From: a virus
Length of the DNA: 54,236 bases
Strand: one strand, 5' to 3'
Virus record (IMG/VR): IMGVR_UViG_3300029945_000011
Location: 1 to 54,236 of that record
The notes under the pieces were generated by a model. It had not been told where the DNA came from and ran no database searches. It saw only the letters and a program-made list of their open reading frames with translations. Below, piece by piece: positions 26,074-32,795 of the stretch (positions within the stretch are counted from its first letter, which is position 1; each line of letters opens with the position of its first letter). Position numbers and translations under genes: made by a program.

Positions 26074-27108
26074 ATGACAATAAAAAAAGGTGCATATTTC
26101 ACCGATATTCATTTTGGGCGTCGTTCTAATGACATCGTCCACAATCAAGACTGTCTTGATTTTATAGAATGGTTTTGTAGCAATGTACGTAAAGATCCGT
26201 CGGTCACATACATTGCTTTTTTAGGCGACTATTTTGAAAGTCGTTCTAATATCAACATCTTAACATTGACCATGGCCTACAAAGCATTAAAAATGCTCAA
26301 TGAATTAAGACTTCCTATTTATTTTGTAGTCGGTAATCATGATCTACATCGGCGCTCAACTAGAGAAATATTTTCTACTGAAGTGTTTGGACAATTTTCA
26401 AATATTACATTGATCAATGAACCTCTAGTCGTAGAAGAAAAAATCATGTTCTCGCCATTTTTATTTCCAGATGAATATGCGGCCCTCTCAAAGTATAAAG
26501 ATATCCCGGTTTTTGCTGGGCATTTCGAATTTAGAAATTTTATGATTACTGGATACAATCTTGTATTAGAGCATGGACCAGATCATACATTATTCAAGAA
26601 CCAAACAAAGATATTTTCTGGCCATTTTCATAAACGTCAATCTAAAGATAATGTTGTGTATTTAGGAAATACATTTCCTATGGATTTCGGCGACGCTGGT
26701 GATTTATCTAGAGGCATGATGACATATGATCACGATGAAGATAGAGTGGAGTTTTTAGATTGGCATGAATGTCCGTCATACTTAAAAACTACTTTGAGTA
26801 AAGCTCTAGCTGATGAATGGCAGATTATCCCAAATAAAAAAATGAGAGTAATCTGCACTAATGATATCGAGATCAGCTATTCGGAAGCCCAATTAATAAA
26901 AGAGACATTGAAAGAGACATATGATTTTAGAGAATTTAGGTTAGAAGAAAATCATACTGATCGGAAAGATGCTTTAGAAAATGGAGAGATAGAAGAAAAT
27001 GATGTTGCTCTTTCAATCGATGAAATCGTAATCAATTCATTATCCGAAATAAAAGAACTAAAATCAATAGACAATAAAAAATTAATCGAATTATATAAAA
27101 AACTATAA
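26074..27108 (+). CDS. 47: Recombination nuclease gp47 (SbcD/Mre11-like)
   Basis: 344-residue calcineurin-like phosphoesterase, the nuclease subunit of the gp46/gp47 complex that resects DNA ends in recombination-dependent replication. The metal-binding motifs appear in order: FTDIHFGRR (DxH), FLGDYFESR (GDxxE), VVGNHDLHRR (GNHD), FAGHFEFR and FSGHFHKRQ (GHxH). T4 gp47 is 339 residues. The ATG at 26074 follows the endonuclease stop by six bases and has only a weak AAAATAG upstream, so translation may depend on coupling. The stop overlaps the gp46 start (TAATG). Confidence 0.95.
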   Translation: MTIKKGAYFTDIHFGRRSNDIVHNQDCLDFIEWFCSNVRKDPSVTYIAFLGDYFESRSNINILTLTMAYKALKMLNELRLPIYFVVGNHDLHRRSTREIFSTEVFGQFSNITLINEPLVVEEKIMFSPFLFPDEYAALSKYKDIPVFAGHFEFRNFMITGYNLVLEHGPDHTLFKNQTKIFSGHFHKRQSKDNVVYLGNTFPMDFGDAGDLSRGMMTYDHDEDRVEFLDWHECPSYLKTTLSKALADEWQIIPNKKMRVICTNDIEISYSEAQLIKETLKETYDFREFRLEENHTDRKDALENGEIEENDVALSIDEIVINSLSEIKELKSIDNKKLIELYKKL

Positions 27109-28853
27109 TGCATTTTGTACTTAAAACCCTTTGGATCCGCAATTTTTTGGGATTTGGAAATAAGCTGACTGAAATAGATCTACAAACTCCAGGCACATTA
27201 CTGATCGTCGGAGAAAATATAGATCGAGGAGGTGCTAATGGATGTGGAAAATCAACAATCACTAATGCTATCAGCTATGCACTATACAACAAACCGCTTG
27301 ATCAAATTGGTAAAGAACTCCTAATCAACACAACAAATAATTCTAAGAATACCACAATGGAAGTTATTCTTGAATTTGCTGTCGGTGATATCAATTATAA
27401 AATCAAACGCGGTAGAGGTGCCGATTATGATACTAAACTATACATCGATGGTTTAGATAAAACACCAGATTCAATTGATAATATCAATAAAGCAATAGTG
27501 AATATTGTTGGTGTCAGTTATGAGTTATTCAGGCGGACTGTTGTATTTCGTGGTGGAGATGTTCCATTTTTTGAGATGCCATTAAGTCAACAACGTGGAT
27601 TGATTGAAGAGCTATTTAAAATTACCACATTAAGTGAAAAAGCAGAAACCCTTAAAAAATTAAATCAAAATCTAGAAAAAGACCTTGAAGTTTTAGCTGC
27701 TCAAATCCTTGCTCAAGAAAAAGCAAGAGATCTTAGAACTAAACACATCAGTGAACATCAAGCTCGACTTCTTAAATGGGAAGCTGATAAAGCATCGACT
27801 GAATCTAGATTATCAAATTTAATAAAATCATTAAGTACTATCGATTATGATGAACAAGAACAAATTCTTAAAGCCATCGAAGAAATCGAGCCTGAGTATA
27901 AAAAAGCAGAAACAAATAAAGTTTCACTCGAGAAAGAATATTTAGCATTAGAAAAACATCTCATTAAAATAAAGAGCGAACTCAAACACCTAGAAGAACA
28001 GAAATGTCCATACTGTCTTCAAAAATTTGAAGGTGGCGAATCTAAAATTGTAGAACTAAAACTTGATATAGAAACATCAAACAAAAAATATCAAGATCTA
28101 GAATTTCATATATCTACTCAACATGATATAGCATATGAAGCCAAACAAAAACTTGATGAATTAAAACCAATAGCAAAATACTCCTCTATCCGGCTTTTGT
28201 TAGCGGAGAAACAAAATATAATAACTTATGAATCTCAATTTTTAGCTAATGCGTCTAGCGTCAATCCACATATTGAAGCATACGAATCATTATTGAATGA
28301 ACAAGAAGGTGTAGTAGATTATGAAAAACTTGATGAATACAAATCAGAATTGGAACATCAAAAGTTCCTACTTAAATTACTGATTGATAAAAATTCGTTC
28401 ATTAGAAAAAAAATCATTAATAGGTCTGTCCCATTTTTAAACAAACAGATCCATTATCATTCTAAGCAACTCGGTTTGCCACATATAGTCAGCTTCAATC
28501 CTGACATGTCCTGTGCGATCTCAGAGTATGGACGAGTGCTAGACTACGGTAATCTATCAGGTGGTGAAAAGAAGCGCCTAAACCTTTCCCTATCGTTAGC
28601 CTTTAGGGATATGCTTCATCATCTCCATTCTAGTATCAACATGCTGATTCTTGATGAAGTTGATGCTGGTGCAATGGATGTCATTGGTGTTGAAGCTATT
28701 ATTAAAGCTGTAAGATTTAAAGCCTCTGAAGAACCACTAATGGCAGTTTGGATCATTAGCCATCGGCCAGAATGTCAAGGCCGATTTGATCGTGAAATGA
28801 CGGTAAGATTCGAAAATGGATTTTCTAATATCGACAGAATAGAGACACTATAA
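27108..28853 (+). CDS. 46: Recombination ATPase gp46 (SbcC/Rad50-like)
   Basis: 581-residue SMC-like ATPase that partners gp47. Walker A is at residues 45-52 (NGCGKST), a coiled coil runs from about 185 to 430, and the zinc hook is CPYCLQKF in the middle of it. The signature motif is LSGGEKKRLNLSLSLAFRD and Walker B is MLILDEVDAG. T4 gp46 is 560 residues, so this is full length. It overlaps gp47 at the TAATG junction, so the two subunits are co-translated. The next open frame is a degraded phosphoesterase fragment. Confidence 0.95.
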   Translation: MHFVLKTLWIRNFLGFGNKLTEIDLQTPGTLLIVGENIDRGGANGCGKSTITNAISYALYNKPLDQIGKELLINTTNNSKNTTMEVILEFAVGDINYKIKRGRGADYDTKLYIDGLDKTPDSIDNINKAIVNIVGVSYELFRRTVVFRGGDVPFFEMPLSQQRGLIEELFKITTLSEKAETLKKLNQNLEKDLEVLAAQILAQEKARDLRTKHISEHQARLLKWEADKASTESRLSNLIKSLSTIDYDEQEQILKAIEEIEPEYKKAETNKVSLEKEYLALEKHLIKIKSELKHLEEQKCPYCLQKFEGGESKIVELKLDIETSNKKYQDLEFHISTQHDIAYEAKQKLDELKPIAKYSSIRLLLAEKQNIITYESQFLANASSVNPHIEAYESLLNEQEGVVDYEKLDEYKSELEHQKFLLKLLIDKNSFIRKKIINRSVPFLNKQIHYHSKQLGLPHIVSFNPDMSCAISEYGRVLDYGNLSGGEKKRLNLSLSLAFRDMLHHLHSSINMLILDEVDAGAMDVIGVEAIIKAVRFKASEEPLMAVWIISHRPECQGRFDREMTVRFENGFSNIDRIETL

Positions 28854-28859
28854 ATACTC

Positions 28860-29146
28860 ATGAACAATAACGGAACTTTTGTAGCAGTAAGATTTAGAGA
28901 AGATATTGTTGTGTGTTGAAACTTGCATCTGACCTGTTGTCTGATAGACATTACATGCTGCGAGAACAATTTGATGCAACTCACGACTTTGAAGAATATA
29001 TTCCTCACATAACACTATCATATGATATAGGTGATTTTGATGTTTCTAAATTACCAGATATCAGGGCGGTTCTTCCTGATCTTTACATAGTCTCAGAGTT
29101 CAATGAGGAATTAAAAGATGTCGGAAGTATTAGTCAAGAAGCCTAA
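28860..29146 (+). pseudogene. Truncated 2H phosphoesterase (Acb1-like) remnant
   Basis: Two short frames abut here. The first, from ATG 28860, is 19 codons and ends in TGA. The second, shifted by -1, gives about 77 codons to 29146: LKLASDLLSDRHYMLREQFD, then EEYIPHITLSYDIGD. The PHITLSY segment with the preceding helix matches the C-terminal half of 2H phosphoesterases, a superfamily that includes the phage anti-CBASS protein Acb1 (T4 gp57B). The N-terminal half with the first catalytic HxT is absent. I see no good ribosome-binding site for the second frame. It is most likely a decayed gene. A short functional derivative is less likely. Its end overlaps the start of the resolvase-like gene. 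Confidence 0.65.
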
Positions 29147-29663
29147 GAAGAGAGTTAATGGTAAAGCTAAAGGCGGATCAAATGAATTAAAGGTATCAAA
29201 GCTTTTAACTGAAGCTTTGACCCCTCTCAAGTTCAAAAGGTCTCAGCAATCTGGTGCTATAGTAGGTGGAATGAATTCCAAAACAGCCGGTGATTATAGT
29301 AAGCTCACACTTGCTTTATTCACTGGCGATGTTGTTCCAACAAATGAATGCGTAGACGGAAATCCACGATTTAAATTTGTTGTTGAATGTAAAGCATATA
29401 AAGATGCGGAACGCATGGAAGCTTTATTTGGAACTTCTAAAATATATGAATGGATCAAAGAGGCCGCAATTGATGCTGCCAAAGTTGATAAGCGCGGAAT
29501 TCTAATTTGTAAATGGAACAACACCAGCCAGTATTCCGTAGTAGAACCAGATATCATTCTCCCAGATGGAATATCATATTTAACTTTGATCAATGGGATT
29601 AAAGTTTGTTTGTTGGAAGAGTTGTTAAAATATCCTGATTTTTGGATGTCAGATGTCAGATAA
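29118..29663 (+). CDS. Holliday-junction-resolvase-like nuclease (PD-(D/E)xK)
   Basis: 181-residue basic protein. After a Lys-rich start, the pattern GSNELKVSKLLTEAL (conserved Glu), RSQQSGAIVGG, FTGDVV (catalytic Asp) and FKFVVECKAYKDA (ExK) follows the order of PD-(D/E)xK nucleases of the archaeal Hjc/RecU type. Directly after gp46/gp47 it may do the job that endonuclease VII (gp49) does in T4, resolving branched DNA before packaging. The active-site residues look intact. A general recombination or repair nuclease is the alternative. It overlaps the phosphoesterase remnant by 29 bases and the next gene by 11. Confidence 0.75.
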   Translation: MSEVLVKKPKKRVNGKAKGGSNELKVSKLLTEALTPLKFKRSQQSGAIVGGMNSKTAGDYSKLTLALFTGDVVPTNECVDGNPRFKFVVECKAYKDAERMEALFGTSKIYEWIKEAAIDAAKVDKRGILICKWNNTSQYSVVEPDIILPDGISYLTLINGIKVCLLEELLKYPDFWMSDVR

Positions 29664-30327
29664 ATTTCAACACACCAAAACAAAAAGGGAGTATAATAGG
29701 CAATCAAATGATTTACCATATCGAACAGATATAGTTAAATTGAATAATCGTTTCGATGATCTGGCTCGTCAAATTATAATTACATATAAGACATATTCAG
29801 ACATCGAGGAAAAGATAGCTCCTCTAGTAGCTCGTAATTCAAGTAATACTTCATTTTTTCTAACGAGAGAATGGATCGATGAACAAATAAAAAATTCATA
29901 CAATATGAATCCCAGTATGTATCGTCGTCTATTAGAGAATATTGAAAAGTTTTACCAGAAACATAAATCATCCAAGAGACTCCCAAGTCCACACATCATC
30001 AGCCATAGGTCAGTCCATTTTGGTGAAGGTTTATTTGAAATAAAACCAATTGATGTTACTAAGTATTTAGAAGCAACAAAAGATCATATTCGAAATTTTA
30101 AAGTTAATTCAGTACATCAAATCAATGTTGATGGAATTAACTCTTTTTATATTGAGAATATGAGATATGCTAAATATAGGTATATGATTTTACGTCCTAA
30201 GTTAGGAAAATCTGGAGCACCTATGCCAGATAAATGGGAGATTCTCCTATTCACTTCTGATTTAGGATATAATGTCGAACATATCGACACAGAGAAGAAT
30301 CCCAGATATAATGGGAATATACAATAA
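29653..30327 (+). CDS. Hypothetical protein
   Basis: 224-residue soluble protein with no family I recognise. The N-terminal 110 residues are basic and helical (KTKREYNRQSNDLPYRTDIV; RREWIDEQ-type helix in TREWIDEQIKNSYNMN). The C-terminal half appears alpha/beta (FGEGLFEIKPIDVTKYLEAT). It overlaps the resolvase-like gene by 11 bases and is clearly in the same operon, so a role in DNA recombination or replication is a reasonable inference but no more. Confidence 0.75.
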   Translation: MSDKFQHTKTKREYNRQSNDLPYRTDIVKLNNRFDDLARQIIITYKTYSDIEEKIAPLVARNSSNTSFFLTREWIDEQIKNSYNMNPSMYRRLLENIEKFYQKHKSSKRLPSPHIISHRSVHFGEGLFEIKPIDVTKYLEATKDHIRNFKVNSVHQINVDGINSFYIENMRYAKYRYMILRPKLGKSGAPMPDKWEILLFTSDLGYNVEHIDTEKNPRYNGNIQ

Positions 30328-30347
30328 CAATAACAATAAAAAATAAT

Positions 30348-30572
30348 ATGAATACTAAACTCTGCAGAAAGCTTCGTAAGATTGCTAAACAAATGGCTAC
30401 CGCTGAACAGACATATCAGGAATCAGATAATTATAGATCTCGTCTAGAGAAACTTCCTGATGGCCAAATGACTATTGTCCAAGATAAAGTACAAGGCACA
30501 ATTCGTTTAGATCCAAAATGCGCTCGTGCTCTTTATAAGAGATTTAAGAAGGAAGCTAAAAAAGCTAAGTAA
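30348..30572 (+). CDS. Small basic hypothetical protein
   Basis: 74-residue, Lys/Arg-rich protein with helical ends (LCRKLRKIAKQMATAEQTY; ALYKRFKKEAKKAK) and a short central beta turn (PDGQMTIVQDKVQG). No known family. The charge suggests nucleic-acid binding. It is the last gene of the recombination operon and is followed at once by a strong terminator. Confidence 0.7.
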   Translation: MNTKLCRKLRKIAKQMATAEQTYQESDNYRSRLEKLPDGQMTIVQDKVQGTIRLDPKCARALYKRFKKEAKKAK

Positions 30573-30586
30573 TACAAAATGGTATC

Positions 30587-30616
30587 AAAAATGGTATCAA
30601 AAATGATACCATTTTT
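30587..30616 (+). terminator. Intrinsic terminator with duplicated left arm
   Basis: Thirteen-base-pair stem AAAAATGGTATCA / TGATACCATTTTT with a four-base loop. The left arm is repeated just upstream (30576-30587), allowing two alternative hairpins. It ends the gp55-to-30572 operon. Confidence 0.88.
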
Positions 30617-30687
30617 CCCACACTCATATTCCATGTAGTAATTTTCATGTCGGAGTCGTTAACCTCCATGAGTCGGTGAGGTCTGCT

Positions 30688-30843
30688 ATGAGAGACCAAG
30701 AATCCGTACACAACCCCGAGTACGCGAGAGGCACCATAATCGTCGTTAAGAAGAACAATCAAATATCCATATATTGTCGCTCGGTTAAGTGTTTAACAAA
30801 TAAATTCCTAGATGAAGTCACAAAGACTTCAGGAGTAGAATGA
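30688..30843 (+). CDS. Possible small protein within the structured region
   Basis: 51-codon frame (MRDQESVHNPEYARGTIIVV...) with TGAGG six to seven bases before its ATG. The same frame continues after the TGA for another 40 codons without a start (ILVNNSTWYASLNAVHTNP...), so it could be a decayed longer gene. The DNA at its start is part of a hairpin, and no product family is recognised. Coding and structured-RNA explanations compete for this segment. I slightly prefer RNA. Confidence 0.3.
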   Translation: MRDQESVHNPEYARGTIIVVKKNNQISIYCRSVKCLTNKFLDEVTKTSGVE

Positions 30844-31042
30844 ATTTTGGTTAATAATTCTACTTGGTATGCGTCACTGAATGCAGTCCACACAAATCCT
30901 GATAAAGCAGTACCTAGGCAGGTTGAAGAAATTCTGAAGTGTGAAACCAAAAATTGCTTAATGTAATTTGACCCGCGCCGAAAGGCGCCAGGGCATCCTA
31001 AGAGAATCTTAGAAGACAATAAATTAAATAGAATAAATGATT

Positions 31043-31094
31043 CGACTCGACTTAATAAAAAAAGAAAAAATTCAGAAGGAATTAAGTCGAGTCG
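31043..31094. repeat. 14-bp inverted repeat with A-rich loop
   Basis: Perfect arms CGACTCGACTTAAT (31043-31056) and its complement (31081-31094), separated by 24 bases that are almost all A and G (plus strand). It has the longest stem in the non-coding locus. The purine-rich loop is unlike a terminator. Confidence 0.85.
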
Positions 31095-31204
31095 CTAGAC
31101 CTCGATCTTAACTTCCTTCTTACACTGAGCTACGCGAAGTGTATATCTTAGATCAATATATAAATTTCTATATTTACCTATATACAAGCTATGAGGCGCT
31201 TGTA

Positions 31205-31244
31205 GGAAAATGGAATTGCTAAAAGCCCGGCAATTCCATTTTCC
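31205..31244 (-). terminator. Hairpin terminator of the gp26 operon
   Basis: Fifteen-base-pair perfect stem GGAAAATGGAATTGC / GCAATTCCATTTTCC with a ten-base loop, 17 bases after the stop of the frameshift extension on the minus strand. Confidence 0.8.
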
Positions 31245-31260
31245 GGAATTTTTTGAATAA

Positions 31261-31497
31261 TCAAATAGACATAACTGCTTGAGGATTATCTTTTGCATTT
31301 TTAATCTGTCTATTAACCAGATCAGCAACAACTTCTCTTTCTCCAGCAGACATATCTAGTGCTTCATGATAGCCAAGCCCACCGCGCATAAAATAGACTA
31401 GTTCTAACACCGAAGTTAGGATATTCCTGGTCTCATTTCCTAACTGGCTGATATATTCACCAATTTGACCAGGATTACCTGTTTTGATTATCCTGAA
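31261..31497 (-). CDS. C-terminal extension of gp26-like protein made by -1 frameshift
   Basis: Seventy-eight codons open in the -1 frame relative to the gp26-like gene, joined to it at an eight-T run. The translation is protein-like: FRIIKTGNPGQIGEYISQLG, VLELVYFMRGGLGYHEALDM, SAGEREVVADLVNRQIKN, ending MSI. It has no usable start codon before an ATG halfway through. The 0-frame reads AAT TTT TTT TCA GGA TAA, giving the canonical slippery heptamer T_TTT_TTT three codons before the stop. The fused product would be about 340 residues (262 + 78). Sequence error in the homopolymer is the alternative, in which case the gene would simply be longer. Confidence 0.75.
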   Translation of the reverse strand, partial: FRIIKTGNPGQIGEYISQLGNETRNILTSVLELVYFMRGGLGYHEALDMSAGEREVVADLVNRQIKNAKDNPQAVMSI

Positions 31498-32282
31498 AAA
31501 AAATTTACAGGATTGAGAGGCAATTCAATAGTCATAACCTCTCCACAATCTTTACATATTACATCTTGCTCAAATTTTGGACCCCATTCATTTGAGCTAT
31601 CTAATGCATCAGCGACATCACTAATATAAGGAGCTGGTGCAGATTCAACCCATTCCTTAATCATTGCCTTATCAGAAATCCCATCGATATTATCAATCAT
31701 ATTCAATAAATTCTTGACCATATTTTCTTGAATATCTAATGCAGTTGGAACATCTTTATTTGTTGCTTGCAATAAATCGACAATATGTTTAAATCTAATA
31801 GGTTCTAAAGTTACTACTTGTTCATTAGGTAGAATTACTGAATATCGTTGACCGATCGTAGTAGGATCTAATTCACGAATACCCATAATGATTTGTTCAA
31901 TATCTACTTCATAGGTATGATCTTTACTATCTTTACATTTGTGATTTGCATCAACTCGAAATTTTGGTCCATATGTCACAACACGTAAGAAACACATCAA
32001 CGCATCGATATCACGACCAAATAACTCCATTGGGTTTCTGATATCTTCAACACACTCAGCTAAGACTTCTCTTACTGCAGTTCCACTGAATAACATATCT
32101 GGATTTTTAATCTTTATTTCTGCTAATGCAGACATAGGCCGGACATGAACTTCTCCATCTCTACATATATCTGAAATTTCGCCATTTTTGTATAGATATC
32201 CGCCAGAAGGCAATTTGAAAATCCGCCCAGGCAATTTTATTTTTGCCATCAACGGATTTGTAACTGGAGCTCTTTGTTCCAT
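31488..32282 (-). CDS. 26: Baseplate hub/assembly protein gp26-like (T4_baseplate family)
   Basis: 264-residue protein with the pattern of the T4 gp26 family: LPSGGYLYKNGE near the N-terminus, GEVHVRPMSALAEIKIKN, a helical middle with DIDALMCFLRVVTYG, and a C...C pair (ANHKCKDSKD; ICKDCGEVMTIELP) that could bind zinc. In T4 gp26 helps assemble the baseplate hub. The gene is divergent from the tape-measure-like gene and has a late promoter at 32308-32314. Its last codons contain a T-run at which ribosomes probably shift to -1 (see the extension). T4 gp26 is 208 residues. Confidence 0.78.
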   Translation of the reverse strand: MEQRAPVTNPLMAKIKLPGRIFKLPSGGYLYKNGEISDICRDGEVHVRPMSALAEIKIKNPDMLFSGTAVREVLAECVEDIRNPMELFGRDIDALMCFLRVVTYGPKFRVDANHKCKDSKDHTYEVDIEQIIMGIRELDPTTIGQRYSVILPNEQVVTLEPIRFKHIVDLLQATNKDVPTALDIQENMVKNLLNMIDNIDGISDKAMIKEWVESAPAPYISDVADALDSSNEWGPKFEQDVICKDCGEVMTIELPLNPVNFFSG

Positions 32283-32307
32283 AGTATTCCTTATAGGTAT
32301 TCGAAAT

Positions 32308-32314
32308 TATTTAT
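32308..32314 (-). promoter_or_regulatory. T4-type late promoter -10 (ATAAATA)
   Basis: Minus-strand TCATAAATAATT, 25 bases before the gp26-like start. It overlaps the end of the upstream 134-residue gene. Confidence 0.68.
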
Positions 32315-32316
32315 GA

Positions 32317-32721
32317 TTATTTTATTGCCTGGAATTTGAGTCTTTTATCAGGCGGAATAATTTTGTTTAATGCCTGTATTGATTCTTTAGTCAGTGAAAT
32401 GTTCCTATATGGCATAGGAACAATCTTCCATAATGGGCATTGTTTAATAATCCCATATGTCACCAATAATGGAAGACCTTGGATAAGTCGAGGCCTGTTG
32501 ACTTCGAAAATCCATCTAATGAAATATTCTTTTGCTAATTCTGGAAGTAAATCCAATTTCAACCCGCCCATAGTCAACATCTTTTGATTGATGCCAGGCA
32601 AAAACATCACGGCGTGTTTAGCAATGAAGTCATTGAAGTTCATCTGTGCCGGATCAAAAACTAATTTCTCAGTTTCTGTTTGGTTTGATTTAGAACTGGA
32701 TGATTTATGGTATGGGTTCAT
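32317..32721 (-). CDS. Hypothetical protein (tail/baseplate assembly region)
   Basis: 134-residue protein: a Ser/Lys-rich N-terminal tail (MNPYHKSSSSKSNQTETEK) followed by a compact helical domain with FNDFIAKHAVMFLPGINQKM and PLWKIVPMPYRNISLTKESI. I do not recognise the family. Position between gp26 and the tape-measure-like gene suggests tail or baseplate assembly. The start is uncertain: ATG 32721 lies only five bases after the late -10 (32727-32733) and has no ribosome-binding site, so the message would be nearly leaderless. An internal ATG (about residue 27) also lacks a good site. Confidence 0.65.
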   Translation of the reverse strand: MNPYHKSSSSKSNQTETEKLVFDPAQMNFNDFIAKHAVMFLPGINQKMLTMGGLKLDLLPELAKEYFIRWIFEVNRPRLIQGLPLLVTYGIIKQCPLWKIVPMPYRNISLTKESIQALNKIIPPDKRLKFQAIK

Positions 32722-32726
32722 ATTAT

Positions 32727-32733
32727 TATTTAT
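32727..32733 (-). promoter_or_regulatory. T4-type late promoter -10 (ATAAATA)
   Basis: Minus-strand TGATAAATAATA. Unusually close to the first ATG (five bases). Confidence 0.5.
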
Positions 32734-32759
32734 CACTTATTAAAGGAGGCCAAAAATCA

Positions 32760-32766
32760 ATAAATA
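32760..32766 (+). promoter_or_regulatory. T4-type late promoter -10 (ATAAATA)
   Basis: CAATAAATAAAG, 29 bases before the tape-measure-like gene. It is divergent from the element at 32727-32733. Confidence 0.7.
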
Positions 32767-32795
32767 AAGAATACTAATAGGAAAAGGGTATTTGA

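Larger units (their letters stand above)
30620..31150 (+). ncRNA. Candidate large structured non-coding RNA
   Basis: About 530 bases with no convincing gene, higher GC than the surroundings and many short perfect hairpins. These include ACCTC/GAGGT (30662-30682), GGTCT/AGACC (30679-30697), CGTAC/GTACG (30705-30724), GAAGTC/GACTTC (30814-30830), AGTAGAAT/ATTCTACT (30834-30863), GCGCC-GAAA-GGCGC (30975-30988), CTAAGA/TCTTAG (30998-31012), a 14-bp stem at 31043-31094 and TACACT/AGTGTA (31121-31142). TTGGT (30864) can close over ACCAA (30946) around CACAC/GTGTG. The GNRA tetraloop points to the plus strand. It lies between two terminators that face it, so it would need its own promoter, and I do not see a clear one. 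Small open frames exist on both strands and are listed or rejected separately. Confidence 0.4.

Noticed and set aside
30565-31019. Two minus-strand open frames (86 and 65 codons) in the non-coding locus
   Set aside because: They look partly protein-like, but have no ribosome-binding sites. The second reads straight through a terminator, and joining them needs a frameshift. Structured RNA or the plus-strand frame explains the segment better.
30620-31200. tRNA genes
   Set aside because: I looked for T-loop consensus, acceptor pairing and anticodon stems in the structured gap and found no complete cloverleaf. Diverged tRNAs cannot be excluded by eye.
31095-31331. 78-codon minus-strand open frame
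   Set aside because: It crosses the 15-bp terminator hairpin and overlaps the gp26 frameshift extension in a different frame.
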